From Ignatzschineria larvae DSM 13226 (lineage in GTDB: Bacteria; Pseudomonadota; Gammaproteobacteria; Cardiobacteriales; Wohlfahrtiimonadaceae), in NCBI RefSeq assembly GCF_038500265.1, contig NZ_CP150637.1, forward strand, positions 1,525,001 to 1,589,000: 64,000 nt of DNA, read 5' to 3'. Shown here piece by piece: positions 28,165 through 37,565 of this stretch. The position numbers and the translations under genes were made by a program. Within the stretch, counting starts at the first letter, position 1. Each line of letters starts with the position of its first letter. The notes under the pieces were generated by a model. That model was not told where the DNA came from. It saw only the letters and a program-made list of their open reading frames with translations, and made no database searches.

Positions 28165-28962
28165 TTAACGCTTCTCATCCGCTTTTGCTTCTTCCCAATA
28201 TCGATCTAATTCGGCTAATGTAAGTGTCGTTAAAGGCCGATTAGCATGTCGCTCAATATAGTTAAATCGGCGTTTAAATTTCTGATTAGTTCTATTGAGT
28301 GCTGTTGAAGCATCTATCTCTAAAAACCGAGAGAGATTCACAATTGAAAAGAGTAAATCCCCTAATTCTGCCTCAATTTCATTCTTGTCCTTCAAGGCGA
28401 TCGCTTCCATCAATTCGAGCTTCTCTTCATCCACTTTTGCAATCACATCTTCAATATTATCCCAATCAAATCCTACTTTAGCAGCCCGAGCTTGTAATTT
28501 TGTTGCTTGATCTAAGGCGGCTAATGCATTCGGAATACCCGATAATAGCGACTGATCCGCTAAAGCAGGTAATCCTTTCTCAGCACGTTCTTCGGCTTTA
28601 ATTCGCTGCCAATCAGTTTTCTGCTCTTCAATAGATTGATACTTTTTATCGGCAAATACATGCGGATGGCGCCGGATGAGTTTCTGCTCTAACAAATGCA
28701 TGACATCTTGAAAATCAAAATGACCTAGCTCAGCCTCAATCTGGCTATGTAGCAGAACTTGAAATAGCAGATCAGCGAGCTCCTCTTTAAGTGATTCTGG
28801 ATGGTACTCCTCAATGGCATCAATCACCTCAGCACTCTCTTCTTGTAGAAAAGGAATCAAAGTTTGATGAGTCTGAGCCCGATCCCACGGGCATCCTCCT
28901 TCTTTTGATCGTAATTGTACAATTACTTTCAAGAGCTTATTCAATTGTTCTCTCTTTTCCAT
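28165..28962 (-). CDS. mazG: Nucleoside triphosphate pyrophosphohydrolase MazG
   Basis: 265 residues with two MazG domains. The first has GGCPWDRAQTHQTLIPFLQEES and EELADLLFQVLLHSQ with the EExxE..ExxD metal site; the second repeats with EAELGDLLFSIVNLSRFL. It hydrolyses non-canonical and canonical NTPs. The ATG at 28962 with AAGGA six bases upstream is preferred to the TTG one codon earlier. Confidence 0.95.
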   Translation of the reverse strand: MEKREQLNKLLKVIVQLRSKEGGCPWDRAQTHQTLIPFLQEESAEVIDAIEEYHPESLKEELADLLFQVLLHSQIEAELGHFDFQDVMHLLEQKLIRRHPHVFADKKYQSIEEQKTDWQRIKAEERAEKGLPALADQSLLSGIPNALAALDQATKLQARAAKVGFDWDNIEDVIAKVDEEKLELMEAIALKDKNEIEAELGDLLFSIVNLSRFLEIDASTALNRTNQKFKRRFNYIERHANRPLTTLTLAELDRYWEEAKADEKR

Positions 28963-29089
28963 CAACTATCCTTAATCTTATCTATTCTTAATTCTTATCT
29001 ATTCTTCTACAATCGTTAGCCATCATAACAAAAAAAATATAAAAAAATCTGGACAGATAACAAAAAGCTGATTACTTGACTTTTATAGT

Positions 29090-29320
29090 TTTATCGATCT
29101 ATTAAAAGATACCCACAGATCTTGTGGATAACATTGGGGATAAATAACTTAAAAAGATCAAAAGGGTAATACAAATGCTTACTTTGAATCATTGTCTAAA
29201 ATTTAGGCATCTCTGTAACCCTCTAATAGCAGTGGGTTTCAAGAATTGTAAAATCACTTTCTTGTAATATGAGGGAAGGTCACTAGTTATCTAAACTTTC
29301 AAACATTGTGAATAAGTCAA
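29090..29320. other. DnaA-box cluster in divergent gap (candidate replication origin)
   Basis: The 593-bp gap between mazG and kdsB has no convincing gene. It holds TGTGGATAA (29123-29131) and TGTGAATAA (29307-29315), both exact matches to the DnaA consensus TTATNCACA on the other strand, plus TGGGGATAA (29135-29143, one mismatch) three bases after the first. An opposed weaker box (ATACCCACA, 29109-29117) flanks a GATC. A 13-mer-like GATCTATTAAAAG precedes them and TTAAAAAGATCAAAAG follows, as beside box R1 in E. coli oriC. No dnaA, gyrB or mnmG lies nearby, so the call is tentative. Confidence 0.45.
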
Positions 29321-29558
29321 GCCCTAAAAATGGAAAATTGAACCTAAATTTTTCCTCTCTGGCTTCTTATCAAAATTGCTCAATTTTTACGATAAAGATC
29401 AATTTTTTTATCTCTCCCAAAAAGGAGGATTTTTTCCTTCAAGACAATCTACCCATTCATCTATCAAGGAATCTAGAAATCAACCTATTCTATAATTCTA
29501 TTCTATAATATTAATTTGCTATAATTGCTCTTTTGATCCTCAATAAAAGGTTCTCTCA

Positions 29559-30341
29559 ATGGATTATATTGTTGTTATTCCAGCAAGACTTAAGTCTTCC
29601 CGCCTCCCACAAAAAATGCTACGTTCTTTAAATGGTAAACCGCTTATAGAGTGGACTTGGCGAGCAGCCTTAAAAAGCAGCGCCAAACAAGTGATCGTTG
29701 CCACTGATAATCAAGCTATTTACGATCATCTTACAACCCTTGGTGCAACAGTGGTCATGACAGCTGATCATCATGAATCTGGCACTGATCGGCTGAGTGA
29801 GGTTGCACAAAAGTTATCGTTTAATCCCAATGAGGTAATCGTTAATTGGCAAGGAGATGAACCTTTTCTCCCCACGCACTTTATTGACCTTGTTGCAGAA
29901 TCGTTAGCCAATAATCCATCAGTCGCAATGAGCACGCTTGCAACGCCGATTTACGACTGGGCTGAAATTCAAGATCCTAATGCGGTGAAAGTCGTACTAA
30001 ATGAGGTCGATGAAGCGCTTTACTTCTCTCGTGCGCCGATTCCTTATCAACGTGGTGAAATGAAAATAGAAGGAAGAATTATCGGTGAAACACCTTATCT
30101 TCGCCACCTTGGCCTCTATGCTTATCGCGCTGATTTTCTCTGTCAATATCCTCATTTGATCCCTTCGCCACTAGAATCACTGGAAAAATTAGAGCAGTTA
30201 AGAGCGCTTGCTAATAATTATAAAATCGCAGTAGCCATCTCTTTAGAATCTCCTCCGCCCGGTATTGATACTGAAGAGGATCTAGAGAAAGCCATAAATT
30301 GGCTGTTAGAACATCAAGCGCAGCCATTAAAACAGAAATAG
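29559..30341 (+). CDS. kdsB: 3-deoxy-manno-octulosonate cytidylyltransferase
   Basis: 260 residues. IPARLKSSRLPQKML is the CTP-binding signature, and NWQGDEPFLP and FSRAPIPYQR are conserved in KdsB. It activates Kdo as CMP-Kdo for lipopolysaccharide core synthesis. It is 13 bp from psd, so they probably form an operon concerned with envelope building. Confidence 0.95.
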   Translation: MDYIVVIPARLKSSRLPQKMLRSLNGKPLIEWTWRAALKSSAKQVIVATDNQAIYDHLTTLGATVVMTADHHESGTDRLSEVAQKLSFNPNEVIVNWQGDEPFLPTHFIDLVAESLANNPSVAMSTLATPIYDWAEIQDPNAVKVVLNEVDEALYFSRAPIPYQRGEMKIEGRIIGETPYLRHLGLYAYRADFLCQYPHLIPSPLESLEKLEQLRALANNYKIAVAISLESPPPGIDTEEDLEKAINWLLEHQAQPLKQK

Positions 30342-30354
30342 GATAGATCCAGTT

Positions 30355-31206
30355 ATGTTCAAAAATAATTCAATTCAGCGTGCCTCTTCATGGCTATTTC
30401 GAAAACTCACCCGCATTAAAACGGCCTGGTTGAAAAATCTATTCATTACCCAATTCGCCAAACTCTATAAAATCGATTGGCAAGATTGTGTAAGGCAAAA
30501 GCCACAAGAGTATCTCAGTTTCAATGACTTTTTTACAAGAGAGCTTAAAAAAGGCGCCCGCCCTATTGCTGACAATGCCATTGTTTCTCCAGCAGATGGC
30601 CGAATTGCGGCAGCAGGATCTCTCTCTAACACGCGTTTTGTCAGAGCCAAAGGTCATGATTTTACATTAGAAGCGCTCATTGCGGATCCATCTCTTGCAG
30701 AACGCTTTCGGGATGGTCATTTTGCCACCGTTTATCTCTCACCTCGTGATTACCATCGCATTCATATGCCTGTCACTGGCAAGCTATTAAAAACAATCCA
30801 TATTCCCGGAAAGCTCTACAGTGTTTCCATGAAGATGGCGGATAAAATCCCGACACTTTTTGCTGAAAATGAACGTCTTGTATCCCTTTTTGAGACAGAA
30901 TATGGCAAAGTGATGGTCATTCTAGTGGGCGCGATTAATGTTTCAAGCATTGAAACTATTTGGGCCGGTACAATCACGCCACCTTACGGTAAAGTACTGC
31001 AATATAGCGATTACCAACATGAAAATATCATCATCGAAAAAGGACAAGAGATGGGCCGCTTTAATATGGGTTCTACTGCTATTGTAATAACCGAGAAAGA
31101 AGGGTTATCTCTCCTTACAAATATCCAAGAAGGTGCCGTCATTCGATTAGGTGAAGGGTTGTTAGATTCTGCAATGAATTCAAATAACGTAATAACACCT
31201 GAATAG
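30355..31206 (+). CDS. psd: Phosphatidylserine decarboxylase proenzyme
   Basis: 283 residues. The self-cleavage motif, usually LGST, is MGST near residue 240; the Ser becomes the pyruvoyl group. Conserved SPADGRIAAAG and FATVYLSPRDYHRIHMP are present with the catalytic Asp/His. It makes phosphatidylethanolamine at the inner membrane. The Met in place of Leu before GST is a mild change that should not prevent processing. Confidence 0.95.
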   Translation: MFKNNSIQRASSWLFRKLTRIKTAWLKNLFITQFAKLYKIDWQDCVRQKPQEYLSFNDFFTRELKKGARPIADNAIVSPADGRIAAAGSLSNTRFVRAKGHDFTLEALIADPSLAERFRDGHFATVYLSPRDYHRIHMPVTGKLLKTIHIPGKLYSVSMKMADKIPTLFAENERLVSLFETEYGKVMVILVGAINVSSIETIWAGTITPPYGKVLQYSDYQHENIIIEKGQEMGRFNMGSTAIVITEKEGLSLLTNIQEGAVIRLGEGLLDSAMNSNNVITPE

Positions 31207-31259
31207 AAATAAACAATCCTTACTCATTTCACTAATCACACTTCCCTTTCAAGGAAAGA

Positions 31260-31345
31260 AGCGATATAATGCCGAGCTTGATTTTGACCTTTTATAGATA
31301 CGCATAAACATGATTAAATCATGTTCGTTCTATAAAAGGGCTTGG
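31260..31345 (+). promoter_or_regulatory. rpsF promoter and structured leader
   Basis: A TATAAT -10 box (31265-31270) starts a leader that folds into a long hairpin: CCTTTTATAG (31288-31297) with CTATAAAAGG (31330-31339), and an inner perfect stem AACATGAT / ATCATGTT (31307-31314, 31318-31325). Bases GACC and GGGCTTGGTC outside can extend it. S6:S18 feedback-binding leaders are known before rpsF in many bacteria, so this is probably such a site; the match to the published motif was not verified. Confidence 0.55.
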
Positions 31346-31410
31346 TCTCCTTGTCTTTTGTTTGGTGCAAAAGACTTTAAATATTTTTAAATCCATAAGG
31401 AGCATGAATA

Positions 31411-31815
31411 ATGCGTCATTACGAAGTAGTTTTCCTGGTTCATCCAGATCAAAGTGAACAAGTTCCTGCAATGGTTGAGCGTTACAAAGCCATTGTGACT
31501 GACAATGGTGGTGCTATCCATCGTTTAGAAGATTGGGGTCGTCGTCAACTTGCTTACCCTATCCAAAAAATTCATAAAGCTCATTATATTCTAATGAACA
31601 TTGAGTGTGGCAAAGAAGCTTTGGCTGAACTTCAAAGCGCGTTCCGTTTCAATGATGCGGTCATCCGTGACTTAATCATCAACAAAGAAGAAGCGATCAC
31701 TGAAGTTTCTGCAATCTCAGCAAAACCTGAGCGTACTACTGAAGTTCGCGAAGAGATCGAAGTTGAAGAAGGTAGTGAAGAAGCAAAAGATGCTGATGAC
31801 AGCACTGAAGCTTAA
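31411..31815 (+). CDS. rpsF: 30S ribosomal protein S6
   Basis: 134 residues. [19 protein letters not shown] and [21 protein letters not shown] are typical S6. The C-terminal tail is acidic ([16 protein letters not shown]), the region where RimK adds glutamates in E. coli. First gene of rpsF-rpsR-rplI; here priB is absent between rpsF and rpsR. Confidence 0.97.
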   Translation: MRHYEVVFLVHPDQSEQVPAMVERYKAIVTDNGGAIHRLEDWGRRQLAYPIQKIHKAHYILMNIECGKEALAELQSAFRFNDAVIRDLIINKEEAITEVSAISAKPERTTEVREEIEVEEGSEEAKDADDSTEA

Positions 31816-31861
31816 TATTTCTTCACTATTTCTTAAATCTATTACAAAAGGTAAATAAATT

Positions 31862-32086
31862 ATGTCACGTTTTGTTCGTCGTAGAAAATATTGTCGTTTT
31901 ACCGCTGAAGGCGTTAAAGAGATTGATTACAAAGATGTTAACCTCTTAAAAAACTACATCACAGAAACTGGTAAAATTGTACCAAGCCGCGTAACTGGTA
32001 CAAGCGCACGTTATCAGCGTCAACTTGCAACTGCAATCAAACGCGCACGCTACATTGCATTGCTCCCATATACTGATCAACACTAA
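31862..32086 (+). CDS. rpsR: 30S ribosomal protein S18
   Basis: 74 residues. [22 protein letters not shown] and [23 protein letters not shown] are the S18 hallmarks. It binds 16S rRNA as a dimer with S6 and is encoded right after it. Confidence 0.98.
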   Translation: MSRFVRRRKYCRFTAEGVKEIDYKDVNLLKNYITETGKIVPSRVTGTSARYQRQLATAIKRARYIALLPYTDQH

Positions 32087-32106
32087 TCGTCCAAAGGGAG
32101 ATATCA

Positions 32107-32553
32107 ATGAAAGTTATTCTTTTAGAAAAAATTGAAAATTTAGGTTCTCTTGGTGATACTGTCGATGTAAAACCAGGATATGCGCGTAACTATCTTTTAC
32201 CACAAGGCAAAGCAACTGAAGCAACACCTGCAAATATTGAGCGCTTTGAAGCTCGTCGTGCTGAGCTTGAAATGAGACAATCAGATCTTCTTGCATCAGC
32301 AACTGCTCGTGGCGAGAAATTATCTGGTTTAGTGATGACTGTTGCTGCAAATGCGGGTTCTGAAGGCCGTTTATTCGGTTCAGTAACTGCACAAGATATT
32401 GCAACTCATATCACTGAAGCAGGCGTTCCTGTTGACCGTAAAGAAGTGCGTATCAATGATGGTGCTATCCGTCATTTAGGTGAGCATATCGTTACACTTC
32501 ACCTCCATGCAGATGTGAATGTAGAGATCACTGTAAACGTTATCGCAGAATAA
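32107..32553 (+). CDS. rplI: 50S ribosomal protein L9
   Basis: 148 residues. MKVILLEKIENLGSLGDTV and VKPGYARNYLLPQGKA form the N-terminal rRNA-binding domain, followed by the central helix and the C-terminal domain. Last gene of the S6 operon, with a terminator 100 bp after it. Confidence 0.98.
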   Translation: MKVILLEKIENLGSLGDTVDVKPGYARNYLLPQGKATEATPANIERFEARRAELEMRQSDLLASATARGEKLSGLVMTVAANAGSEGRLFGSVTAQDIATHITEAGVPVDRKEVRINDGAIRHLGEHIVTLHLHADVNVEITVNVIAE

Positions 32554-32646
32554 ATTATTGAAATTGTGCCCTACTCTTCATACGGTAAGGTACAATCATT
32601 CAAACTTAAAAATTAATAAAAATTCATCCTAAGACAATGAATCAAC

Positions 32647-32676
32647 AAAAACCACTGATACGCTCAGTGGTTTTTT
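32647..32676 (+). terminator. Terminator of the rpsF-rpsR-rplI operon
   Basis: AAAAACCACTGA pairs with TCAGTGGTTTTT around a 5-base loop, then a T6 run. Confidence 0.9.
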
Positions 32677-32818
32677 ATTATCGAGGAGTTTATTCTCTAA
32701 CTGTCTAGATCTTTAAATCTAATACCTACAGTTAACCATAATAAAAGGCCACTCTATTTGATTAGAATGACCTCTATCTCTGTGCTCTATAAGAGCAACT
32801 ATTCAAACTTCACTTATA

Positions 32819-33568
32819 TTAATTCGCTTTACTCTTTTTCTCACGCGCATTACGGAAACGTTCAAAAAGTGCCGGGAAATTATTTAAAGACACTAAATGG
32901 GCAAATATCCACCCCAACATACCTTGTTTATTCAATGTGTGAAGTGTCTCACCATCTAATTCCATAAATTTAGCTTCATCAACGATATACACATTCTGTA
33001 CTGCGAATGTTTCACCATCTGGACTTTGAATAGTCACATTTTTACTCTCGAACAAATTTTTCTCGGCTAATATTTTCACAAATTCTTGTGTACGTTTCAT
33101 GTCAATATTATAGCTAGAGAGTAATGCTAAAGCATTTTCTAAAAACGGGGTATTCTCACCCTCTTTTGTGAAAAGTGCTTCCCCTTTTTTCTTATCCCAA
33201 CCTTCATAGTCAACATCGATACAAACTGTTAGCTGATTCTCATCATCACCCGTTTCAGCTAAAATGAATGGATAACGACGGATAAATGCAGGAATATATG
33301 CATCTTCTTCCCATTTACCTGTTGCATCAATAAAGAGGTTTTTATCTTCTTCTAAGCCTGTTAATGCAACAGGAATATAGCTCTCGCCTTCTTTTAAAAA
33401 GATGACCGGATATTTAGTCGATGCGCTAAAAAACTCAATTCCTGCTAATGGCACACAATGATTTTTGAGTGCAAAATTATATTGTTTGGTAGGTTGTAAT
33501 TTTAAATCAACATGAATTTCTTTTGATAATGGTTCTACATTTTTATAAAAAAATACACTATTGGCCAT
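32819..33568 (-). CDS. SapC family protein
   Basis: 249 residues with the SapC family pattern: FYKNVEPLSKEIHVDLKLQP near the start, the block PVIFLKEGESYIPVALTGLEEDKNLFID, and AYIPAFIRRYPFILAE. The name comes from a Campylobacter S-layer-locus protein; function is not established, and no S-layer gene is seen here. No signal peptide. Upstream, between this gene and the molybdenum hydroxylase operon, are four copies of the pentamer AAGTT. Confidence 0.8.
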   Translation of the reverse strand: MANSVFFYKNVEPLSKEIHVDLKLQPTKQYNFALKNHCVPLAGIEFFSASTKYPVIFLKEGESYIPVALTGLEEDKNLFIDATGKWEEDAYIPAFIRRYPFILAETGDDENQLTVCIDVDYEGWDKKKGEALFTKEGENTPFLENALALLSSYNIDMKRTQEFVKILAEKNLFESKNVTIQSPDGETFAVQNVYIVDEAKFMELDGETLHTLNKQGMLGWIFAHLVSLNNFPALFERFRNAREKKSKAN

Positions 33569-33640
33569 CTTTTTTATCTCCTAGATAAATTTTCAACTAT
33601 ACATATAAAATTTAAGAGGCTATCTTATTGATATTTCAAC

Positions 33641-33664
33641 AAGTTAAGTTAAGTTAAGTTAATT
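33641..33664. repeat. AAGTT pentanucleotide repeat
   Basis: Four tandem AAGTT units (33651-33670 region) lie upstream of the SapC-family gene. Too short to prove phase variation. Confidence 0.5.
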
Positions 33665-33748
33665 ATATAACCCTCTCATATAAACAATAATAACTATCAG
33701 TTTATCATTGTGCTATGAATCAAAAAATAATTGCACATATTGATATCG

Positions 33749-33786
33749 CTATACTATCGCTTCTAGAATAGCGATCATTAGTATAG
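33749..33786 (-). terminator. Hairpin after the molybdenum hydroxylase operon
   Basis: CTATACTA and TAGTATAG flank an inner ATCGCT / AGCGAT stem, giving a nested hairpin 6 bp after the stop of the 2Fe-2S subunit. Confidence 0.65.
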
Positions 33787-33791
33787 TTATA

Positions 33792-34451
33792 TTACTCTTC
33801 GATTACGCAGCCAGGCGTTGCTAAAGCAACATCCCGAATTGCTTCATAATATCGGACATATCCCGTACAACGGCAGATATGAGGATCTAATGCCTCCTCA
33901 ATAGCCTGCTCTAAATGAGCTCGCTTAATAGGCTCTCTATTCAATTTATCTAAAAATACTGTCGCACCAGCCACAAACCCCGGCGCACAATAACCACATT
34001 GGAAAGCAAAATTATCAATAAAGGCTTGCTGAATAGGCGTTAATTGCAACTCACCATTCTTATCCTCTATTGCTTGCCCTTCAATTGTCACAATATTTTT
34101 ACCCGCAAAAAAATGAGCACCATAAATGCAAGTTCGTAACTCTTCTTTACTGCCATCAGGTAGAATCTCGACAACGGTACAAGCATGACAAACCCCCTGC
34201 CCGCAACCAAAGTGGGTTCCCGTTAAATCTAGATACTCATGTAGAAAATCGATCATTAACATATTTTCAGGAACATCCATCGGCCCGATCAATTTACCAT
34301 TAATCGTTAAGCTTAAGGGCAATTTACCATTAATCGTTAAGCTTAAGGGCTTTTTCACTAATAATGCCGAGATCTCTTGATTGACCTGCTCACGATCTTT
34401 CGCTGTTAAATCCGTAATTTGTGACACAGATGTTGATGTTATCTCTTTCAT
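33792..34451 (-). CDS. 2Fe-2S subunit of a molybdenum hydroxylase (XDH/IorA type)
   Basis: 219 residues. Two 2Fe-2S clusters are visible: the plant-type one (FGCGQGVCHACTV with a later LRTC) and the helical one (FQCGYCAPGF and HICRCTGY). It passes electrons away from the molybdopterin subunit encoded directly upstream, whose stop overlaps its start. The N-terminal region contains an exact 30-bp tandem duplication, so the peptide PLSLTINGKL occurs twice in a row. This adds one beta-strand copy before the usual domain start and probably does not disturb the fold. Confidence 0.9.
   Translation of the reverse strand: MKEITSTSVSQITDLTAKDREQVNQEISALLVKKPLSLTINGKLPLSLTINGKLIGPMDVPENMLMIDFLHEYLDLTGTHFGCGQGVCHACTVVEILPDGSKEELRTCIYGAHFFAGKNIVTIEGQAIEDKNGELQLTPIQQAFIDNFAFQCGYCAPGFVAGATVFLDKLNREPIKRAHLEQAIEEALDPHICRCTGYVRYYEAIRDVALATPGCVIEE
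34291..34350. repeat. Exact 30-bp tandem duplication inside the 2Fe-2S subunit gene
   Basis: Bases 34291-34320 and 34321-34350 are identical (begin AATTTACCATTAATCG, end TTAAGGGC) and in frame, duplicating ten residues. Confidence 0.98.
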
Positions 34452-37387
34452 TATGCGTTATCCTCTTCTGCTAAAGCCGCTAAAACCTTCTCTGCTGTCA
34501 CAGGGAACTGGTAGAACCGTTTACCTGTTGCATGCGTCAACGCATTTCCTACTGCCGGTAAAATAGGAATCATCCCTAATTCAGCCATTCCTTTGGGCGG
34601 AGAGGTTTCTGATAAAGGCGGGAGATAATCTGCACTTTGGCTCCAAACGGCGACTTCACTTGCTCGTGGTAAATGATAACGGTTAAAATTCCAAGTCCCA
34701 TCACCAGGTCCATCTGCATATAGAGGAAGTTCTTCGTAAAGCGCATGTCCAATACCCATCGCTGTTCCTCCTTGTACCTGTCCTGACACCAACTCTGGCA
34801 CAATCATTTTCCCAGGATTCATCATCATATGGTGGTGTAAAATTTTCACCTCTCCTGAGGCACGATCTACATCTAACGCTACGATACAAGATGCCGGGGT
34901 TACTGTCGTAGGATCAGCACCTGAACGATCTGTCGGCGGGAAGAATGCTTCTGTACGCTTAATAAAATCATAGCCACCCGTTGTCATTCGATCTTTCAAT
35001 TTTTGTGGTGCACCATCTCCATATTTAACAGCAAGCGCATCTAAGGGTAATCGTCTATTACCGACTGTTGGAATCTCAAATTCCGCCTCAGCCCATTGCC
35101 AGCTTGAATAAGCATGTACAGCAACGCCGGTAATAAGTCCCATCTCGTGTGCTTTTTTCGCTAAAATTTCAAATGGAATCGGAGGCATTCCCCCTCCCGT
35201 TAGCCCCTCTTCTGTGACTCGTAGATCTTCAAGTGTGACATGTAGACTATTCATCACACCGCCACCATACCCCTCACTCCAAATAGCTTTTGCCGCAGGC
35301 CAGAGGCTATTTTCAAGCAAAAACTTACCCGCTTGTCGTGTACCAAATCCAATATAGTAAACACCACTCGAAGAGCTCATATCCGGAATTAGGCCTGGAG
35401 TCCAATAAGGATCTGTTTTTGCAAGCTTATCTTGTTGTTGCTGATCTGCCCAACTTGTATGAAGCGGCAATTCCTCAAATTCTGTAACACCAAACTCCAC
35501 ATAATCTGGTGCTTTTCCTAATGCTTGCCATACCATCACTTGTTGCGAAGTCGTTCCCCCCGTTCCTATCTCTTGCACACAATGACGCATAGCGAGGTGT
35601 CCATTAGCATCAAACTCTAAAGAGAGAATAGTCGGTACCCCACTTGAACCATAAACCTGCTGAACATGGGCAAAACCAACGCCATATAGATGACCCGGAT
35701 ATTTTGCTTCATAAGCCCTTTTATCAGATTCTCGATTCTGCCATAAGGGATATTGAGCCGCCATATCAAGCATTTCAATATTACGAGGATCGCCGGCAAA
35801 AACACCGCCTTGCGTATTCACATACCCAGTTTTTACCGCATTTCGACGTCGAAGCTCAATGGGATCTATTTTTAACTCATGAGCAATTTCATCTACCATC
35901 AACTCTGTAATGGCCATCGATTGCAAGGAACCAAAACCTCGCATTGAGCCCGCTTCAACTGCCGGCGTTGCCATTGCTAGTGCGGTAAGATCGGATTTTG
36001 GGAAATAGTAGATGGATTGCGCACCACGAACCGCTACATGAGAGACAGCAACAGACAAATTCTCTCGACCACCCCCATTACAACTGTAGGTTCCTTTTAA
36101 GATCTCAAATTGCCCGCTTTTACGATCGACACTCATCGCTACATCCATCTCAACAGCATGACGCTTCATTCCCATTTGGAACTGTTCATAACGATTATTG
36201 GCCATTCTGACAGGCAATCCATCGCTATAGAAACTCGCGGCCATCGCGTAAATCGGATAGACAGAGTAATCTTTAGAACCATAGCCCACCGTCGAGCCAG
36301 TTAATAGCACGATATTTTTTACATCTGAATGAAAATGACTATTCTTAACTAGATCAGCGGCCATAGTAGCAACACCCGCCGGTGATTGAGTGGCGGTTAA
36401 AATATGAAGCGTTTGAGTTGAAGCATCATACCAACTATTACAGTTATCTGGTTCCATCGCCGATGGGTCAATTGATTGCGAAAAACCTTGGCGCTGTAAT
36501 ACAAATTTATCAGGATTATGAGTCGCTGCTTCTAACTCCTGACTAATCGCCTCGGCATGCTCCATCGCAACACGTTGAATCTCAGGTTTTTCATCTGCTT
36601 TTTTGAGGGCACGAATAAACCCACCGCTACGCTCTTTATGCAATAAACTCGGTACTAACATTGGAGCCGCAATAGCTTCAGGAGGCCAAACTACACTATT
36701 CCCATCAAATACCCCTTTAATCGCCGAATCTTGATAAGGTGAGAAAACAGAAGGTGAGGTTGGTGTTTCACCACCAACACGGACATATCGTGCAGCACCA
36801 TAATTTTTAGGAGGTTTAATCCCTGTTTCTTCGCCATACAGCACGACATCATCTCGAAATTGTAACCGACGATAAGCAGCACTATAACGATCAAAATCTT
36901 TATAGATTAAAATTGCAACAGGATGACCATAAATAGGGGGCGTTTCCCCTTTAGGCACTAAAATATTCTCCCCGTAGAACTCAGATCCCATTCCGGTATC
37001 TCGTGGAATATTAAGACCATCTTGAATAAGATCTTCCTGTAAAACTAATCGATCTGGTTGTAACTCATCCCCTAAAAGAGAGAGATTAATTCCCTCAAAA
37101 GTCCGATCAGCTTGAGTACTTTTTAACATAAAAGCATACGCTTGTTCCTGTGGCCAACCGGGGATATCTTTAGCACGATAATCTCTAGCAAAGTTCTTCT
37201 GCCCTGTGACTTTGCGAATCGCATCCCATCGATACTTCACCTTTCCATCCCGGCCAATCCAATTAGTAGAGGTTGCGCCAGAATTCATTTCTGTTGCATA
37301 AGTCATAGGTAACTTCCCTACCATAACGGTAATCCCGGCAAATACACCCAATTTAATAAAGCCCCGACGTGATATCTGTAAGCTCAT
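34451..37387 (-). CDS. Molybdopterin-binding subunit of an aldehyde oxidase/XDH family enzyme
   Basis: 978 residues. A twin-arginine signal (SRRGFIKLGVFAGITVMVG) indicates folded export to the periplasm, as in IorB-type enzymes. The MPT-binding region includes GSMRGFGSLQSMAITE, a QEIGTGGTTSQQV segment and the catalytic-Glu motif KGMAELG near the C-terminus. The protein is larger than typical IorB (about 750). With the 2Fe-2S subunit it would hydroxylate an aldehyde or N-heterocycle; electrons probably go to a cytochrome c. No MobA/XdhC-type maturation gene is next to it. Confidence 0.88.
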   Translation of the reverse strand: MSLQISRRGFIKLGVFAGITVMVGKLPMTYATEMNSGATSTNWIGRDGKVKYRWDAIRKVTGQKNFARDYRAKDIPGWPQEQAYAFMLKSTQADRTFEGINLSLLGDELQPDRLVLQEDLIQDGLNIPRDTGMGSEFYGENILVPKGETPPIYGHPVAILIYKDFDRYSAAYRRLQFRDDVVLYGEETGIKPPKNYGAARYVRVGGETPTSPSVFSPYQDSAIKGVFDGNSVVWPPEAIAAPMLVPSLLHKERSGGFIRALKKADEKPEIQRVAMEHAEAISQELEAATHNPDKFVLQRQGFSQSIDPSAMEPDNCNSWYDASTQTLHILTATQSPAGVATMAADLVKNSHFHSDVKNIVLLTGSTVGYGSKDYSVYPIYAMAASFYSDGLPVRMANNRYEQFQMGMKRHAVEMDVAMSVDRKSGQFEILKGTYSCNGGGRENLSVAVSHVAVRGAQSIYYFPKSDLTALAMATPAVEAGSMRGFGSLQSMAITELMVDEIAHELKIDPIELRRRNAVKTGYVNTQGGVFAGDPRNIEMLDMAAQYPLWQNRESDKRAYEAKYPGHLYGVGFAHVQQVYGSSGVPTILSLEFDANGHLAMRHCVQEIGTGGTTSQQVMVWQALGKAPDYVEFGVTEFEELPLHTSWADQQQQDKLAKTDPYWTPGLIPDMSSSSGVYYIGFGTRQAGKFLLENSLWPAAKAIWSEGYGGGVMNSLHVTLEDLRVTEEGLTGGGMPPIPFEILAKKAHEMGLITGVAVHAYSSWQWAEAEFEIPTVGNRRLPLDALAVKYGDGAPQKLKDRMTTGGYDFIKRTEAFFPPTDRSGADPTTVTPASCIVALDVDRASGEVKILHHHMMMNPGKMIVPELVSGQVQGGTAMGIGHALYEELPLYADGPGDGTWNFNRYHLPRASEVAVWSQSADYLPPLSETSPPKGMAELGMIPILPAVGNALTHATGKRFYQFPVTAEKVLAALAEEDNA

Positions 37388-37565
37388 CTATATCCCCTCT
37401 TCTCAATAGTGTGAGAATCGTTAACCAATTAATTGATTTTATAAATATAAAAATATCAGCTACTTCGCCGAATAGCTGATATTTTACCGTAATCATCAGA
37501 TTTTATAAATATATATTTATAAATATAAAATTTTATCTAAACAATATTTACAATTATGGTACGAA

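Noticed and set aside
29308-29508. 66-codon open frame on the plus strand in the mazG-kdsB gap
   Set aside because: Poor composition, no ribosome-binding site, overlaps a DnaA box; treated as non-coding.
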